This document shows, piece after piece, positions 61,427 through 64,000 of a stretch of DNA of 64,000 nucleotides. This DNA is from Methylococcales bacterium (GTDB lineage Bacteria; Pseudomonadota; Gammaproteobacteria; Methylococcales; Methylomonadaceae): positions 1 through 64,000 of the forward strand of contig JAPLRS010000047.1 of NCBI GenBank assembly GCA_026399015.1. The letters run 5' to 3'. The position numbers and the translations under genes are program-made. The notes under the pieces were generated by a model. That model saw only the letters and a program-made list of their open reading frames with translations. It was not told the DNA's origin and ran no database searches. The first letter of the stretch is position 1. Each line of letters begins with the position of its first letter.

Positions 61427-63817
61427 TTAACCTTCAGCTTCTTCTTTATCATCATCTGTTGTCATATCAGAAATCTCTTTTAAGCGTGAAATAGCTTTAA
61501 AGTTAATGCTATTCTCAGGATATAAGCCGTCGGAATCTACTTCACCCGCATATTGACCGGTCAATAGTTCTAGGGTTTCATTAACGGTTCCTACCGCATA
61601 AACTGCAAACAGCCCCTGAGACACTGCATCAATCACTTCTTGTTTTAACATTAAATTACGTTTATTAGCTGCAGGAATAATGGCTGCGTGTTCACCTGTT
61701 AAGCCACGTGCTTTACAGAGTCTAAAGTAACCCTCAATTTTTTCGTTAATTCCACCCACAGCCTGTACTTCACCATATTGATTTACAGAACCTGTAACCG
61801 CAAAGGCTTGCATAATGGGCGTGCGAGTTAAAGCTGAAATAAGGCAACAGAGTTCTGCTAATGAGGCACTATCACCATCGATATAACCATAAGATTGTTC
61901 AATAGCGATACTAGCCGAGATAGCTAAGGGAAATTGTTGTGCGTAAGAGTGTCCTAAATAACCGGTTAAAATCATTACACCTTTAGAGTGAATGGCTTGG
62001 CCTAATTCCGCTTCTCTTTCAATATCAACTATACCCCTGGAACCTGGATAAACCGTGGTAGTAATTCGAGCGGGTGCGCCAAAGCTACTGCCACCAATTT
62101 CTAATACAGTTAAGCCATTAATTTTTCCAATGGCTTCGCCGTCTGTATCAATAAGAATAGTGCCATCAAGCATTTCTTCTAGAATCGCTTGTGATAAACG
62201 CCCATTACGGTGTTCTCTAGCACTTAGCGCTTGTTCGATATGTGCTCTATCAATTTCTTCTTGCTGAGCTTGATTACAAAATAAGTTAGCTTCCGCAATA
62301 ATATCTAGAGAATCTTTAATATGCGCAGAAAAATGATTCTGATTTTCTGAAAGTCGGCAACTGTGTTCAATTAAACTTTTTACTGCCGCCCTAGTTAAAG
62401 GCTTAGCACCTGAATCTTTAGCATGCTTAAGCATTAATAATGCAAAGCCTTGCATGGATTCTTCATTACGCGGGATGTAATTATCAAAGTCCGCCAGAAT
62501 TCTAAACATTTCATTAAATTCGGCATCCATTTCTTCAAGCAGATAATAAATATCGCGTGAGCCTACTAGTATCACCTTAACCTTAAGGGGGATGACCTCT
62601 GGTTTTAGTGTAATCGTATTAATGCCAAGTTCAGAATACGGTGACTCAATTTCAACCCGACCCGATTGTAAGGCGCGTTTAAGACCTTCCCAGACATAAG
62701 GGTAGGTGAGTAATTTTTCGGCATCTAAAATTAAATAGCCACCGTTAGCTCTATGTAAAGAACCTGCACATATTTTTTGATAGTTAGTAACTAAAGTGCC
62801 TTGATCGCTGACATATTCAATTCGGCCGAATAAGTTTTGATAAATAGGATGAGGTTCATAAATAACAGGAGCCCCAACTTCTAATTTATTATCAACAATG
62901 ATATTTGGTGCGTAAAGTTCGGTTAATGCTAAACGTTTGATCGCGGATTCTCTGGGTTCTGGTGTGCGACCAGGCATTAAATAATCAGAGATAGTGAGGC
63001 TTAAGTTCTTTTTTATTTCTGCTAAATAGGTGATGACGTCATCTATATTTTGATACTTTTCGTCTAGCTCAGTAAACAGTGGATCAATTGCTAGGCTGAT
63101 TGTTTCATTATCTAATTGTTTGACTTTTTCAACCATTGACCTACGCCATTGGGGTAATTCCAATAGCACTTCACTTAAATAATCTTCTAAATCTTCAACG
63201 TGACCATGAAAGGTTTCCCGTTCTGATTGTGGAAGTAAGGCAAATTGCTCTTCATTGAGAGATTTATTATCTCTAATGGGGGCAAAGGTAATTGTTTCAT
63301 TTTCTTTAAATACCGCGATACTTAGGCCTTGGGCTTTTTTATCAACTAAATCGACAGCGGCATTATAACTTTGCGTAAATTGACGTTCGATGGCGGATTT
63401 TTTTTGTTGATAAGCAGGGCTTTCAAAGGCGGCAGGAAAAGTCGCTAAAAGATCATCTAATAATTTATCAATATCTTTGCTTAAAATTTGACCATATTCA
63501 GCAGGCAACTCAATAGCAACAGGTTCTCGGCTGTTATCAAAGTTATCCACGTAAGCGTAAGAAGAGGGAGCTGCTTGAGTATGGGCCAGCGTTTCAAGAT
63601 GATTCATGACCATGGTTAAGCGCCCCAAGCCATTTTCACCCATCACAAAAATATTGTAACCGGGGTTTGGCATGGCAATGCCAAATTCAAGAGCGGATTG
63701 CGCTCTAGGTTGTCCTAAAATGTCACTGTGTAAGCGGGGGATTTCCGGTAAGTCAATGCCGTTTAAATCGACAGAAAGTTTAAGTGACTCTATTGGAAGC
63801 TTTAAATGATTGGACAT
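61427..63817 (-). CDS. Lon-related AAA/S16 protease (LonB-like, AAA_32)
   Basis: A 796-residue protein with a divergent N-terminal AAA domain and a C-terminal Lon protease domain. The catalytic Ser is in GDSASLAELCCL (~residue 648) and the Lys in GGINEKIEGYF (~690), so the dyad is intact. Walker B is GGYLILDAEKLL. The P-loop reads GENGLGRLTM (~55-64), with Arg-Leu where GK(S/T) is expected; I am not sure this is general in the family. Such proteins (AsrA/YcbZ relatives) are ATP-dependent proteases of heat or stress responses. It is convergent with the SPOR gene, with eight bases between. Confidence 0.87.
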   Translation of the reverse strand: MSNHLKLPIESLKLSVDLNGIDLPEIPRLHSDILGQPRAQSALEFGIAMPNPGYNIFVMGENGLGRLTMVMNHLETLAHTQAAPSSYAYVDNFDNSREPVAIELPAEYGQILSKDIDKLLDDLLATFPAAFESPAYQQKKSAIERQFTQSYNAAVDLVDKKAQGLSIAVFKENETITFAPIRDNKSLNEEQFALLPQSERETFHGHVEDLEDYLSEVLLELPQWRRSMVEKVKQLDNETISLAIDPLFTELDEKYQNIDDVITYLAEIKKNLSLTISDYLMPGRTPEPRESAIKRLALTELYAPNIIVDNKLEVGAPVIYEPHPIYQNLFGRIEYVSDQGTLVTNYQKICAGSLHRANGGYLILDAEKLLTYPYVWEGLKRALQSGRVEIESPYSELGINTITLKPEVIPLKVKVILVGSRDIYYLLEEMDAEFNEMFRILADFDNYIPRNEESMQGFALLMLKHAKDSGAKPLTRAAVKSLIEHSCRLSENQNHFSAHIKDSLDIIAEANLFCNQAQQEEIDRAHIEQALSAREHRNGRLSQAILEEMLDGTILIDTDGEAIGKINGLTVLEIGGSSFGAPARITTTVYPGSRGIVDIEREAELGQAIHSKGVMILTGYLGHSYAQQFPLAISASIAIEQSYGYIDGDSASLAELCCLISALTRTPIMQAFAVTGSVNQYGEVQAVGGINEKIEGYFRLCKARGLTGEHAAIIPAANKRNLMLKQEVIDAVSQGLFAVYAVGTVNETLELLTGQYAGEVDSDGLYPENSINFKAISRLKEISDMTTDDDKEEAEG

Positions 63818-64000
63818 GAATACAGTTAACGGTCTACAAATGATAAATAATTGAGCATTCTAACATTTTTATAGACTTGTTCTATAAGGCATCTGCGGAT
63901 TTATTGGTTCTTATGGTGGTATTTGTTTGCTTTGTTAGCCATAGCATCATAAAAAACAGTGATATCAAGACGATAATGGTTGGTTTATCACCAAAACGGG
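63818..64000. other. Right-end non-coding stretch
   Basis: The last 183 bases lie upstream of the Lon-like protease gene. I see no reading frame with recognisable content, and no clear promoter or terminator. Confidence 0.5.

Overview
The window is a contiguous piece of an AT-rich proteobacterial chromosome, almost certainly gammaproteobacterial. Support comes from the gene set and order (gshB-tonB-yqgE-ruvX-pyrR-pyrB-pyrC', a PrtDEF-like type I exporter, a short QueF, DsbB, DegQ/MucD, RmuC and a Lon-like AAA/S16 protease). A methylotroph/Methylococcales-type background is possible (distinctive transketolase, corrinoid adenosyltransferase), but I cannot prove it from the sequence.

Layout. 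1-7.5 kb: the 3' end of a 5S rRNA gene with its terminator, then a HAD nucleotidase, trxA, rho and uppP; a convergent transketolase; an MFS symporter; rpmB-rpmG. 7.6-13.3 kb: one long plus-strand run, gshB-tonB-yqgE-ruvX-pyrR-pyrB-pyrC', joining glutathione synthesis, envelope energy transduction and pyrimidine synthesis. 13.3-15.6 kb: psd, queF and an unknown lipoprotein on the minus strand. 15.8-20.3 kb: a complete type I secretion apparatus (ABC, HlyD, TolC) with no substrate gene nearby. 20.3-29 kb: glycosyltransferase/PAP2 pair, TVP38-like protein, pepN, DUF423, moaB, degQ, leuB.

29.2-38.3 kb is the accessory part. It holds a HigBA module whose toxin has lost its core, a decayed ~44-bp tandem repeat, a PLD-helicase-DUF3427 protein, N-formylglutamate amidohydrolase with DUF3293, a small HTH protein, a ParDE module whose toxin appears to start with CTG, a second decayed copy of the HTH gene's leader, and a MntA-HepT module. 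38.3-48.9 kb: tex (broken by a frameshifting deletion), a DUF1343 protein, a DOMON-like protein, a glycosyltransferase without a normal start codon, UPF0182, a possible small RNA, rmuC, hemL. 49-64 kb: corrinoid adenosyltransferase, a coiled-coil protein with four FKGLFGK-like motifs, a soluble RnfB-type ferredoxin, yggT-proC, a radical SAM/SDR pair, a TacAT-type toxin-antitoxin, dsbB, priA, argS, a SPOR protein and a Lon-like protease.

No CRISPR array, complete insertion sequence, tRNA or prophage was recognised. The most unusual material is the toxin-antitoxin-rich island, its duplicated palindromic leader, and several genes caught in decay (higB, tex, the GT2 gene, the second HTH copy).
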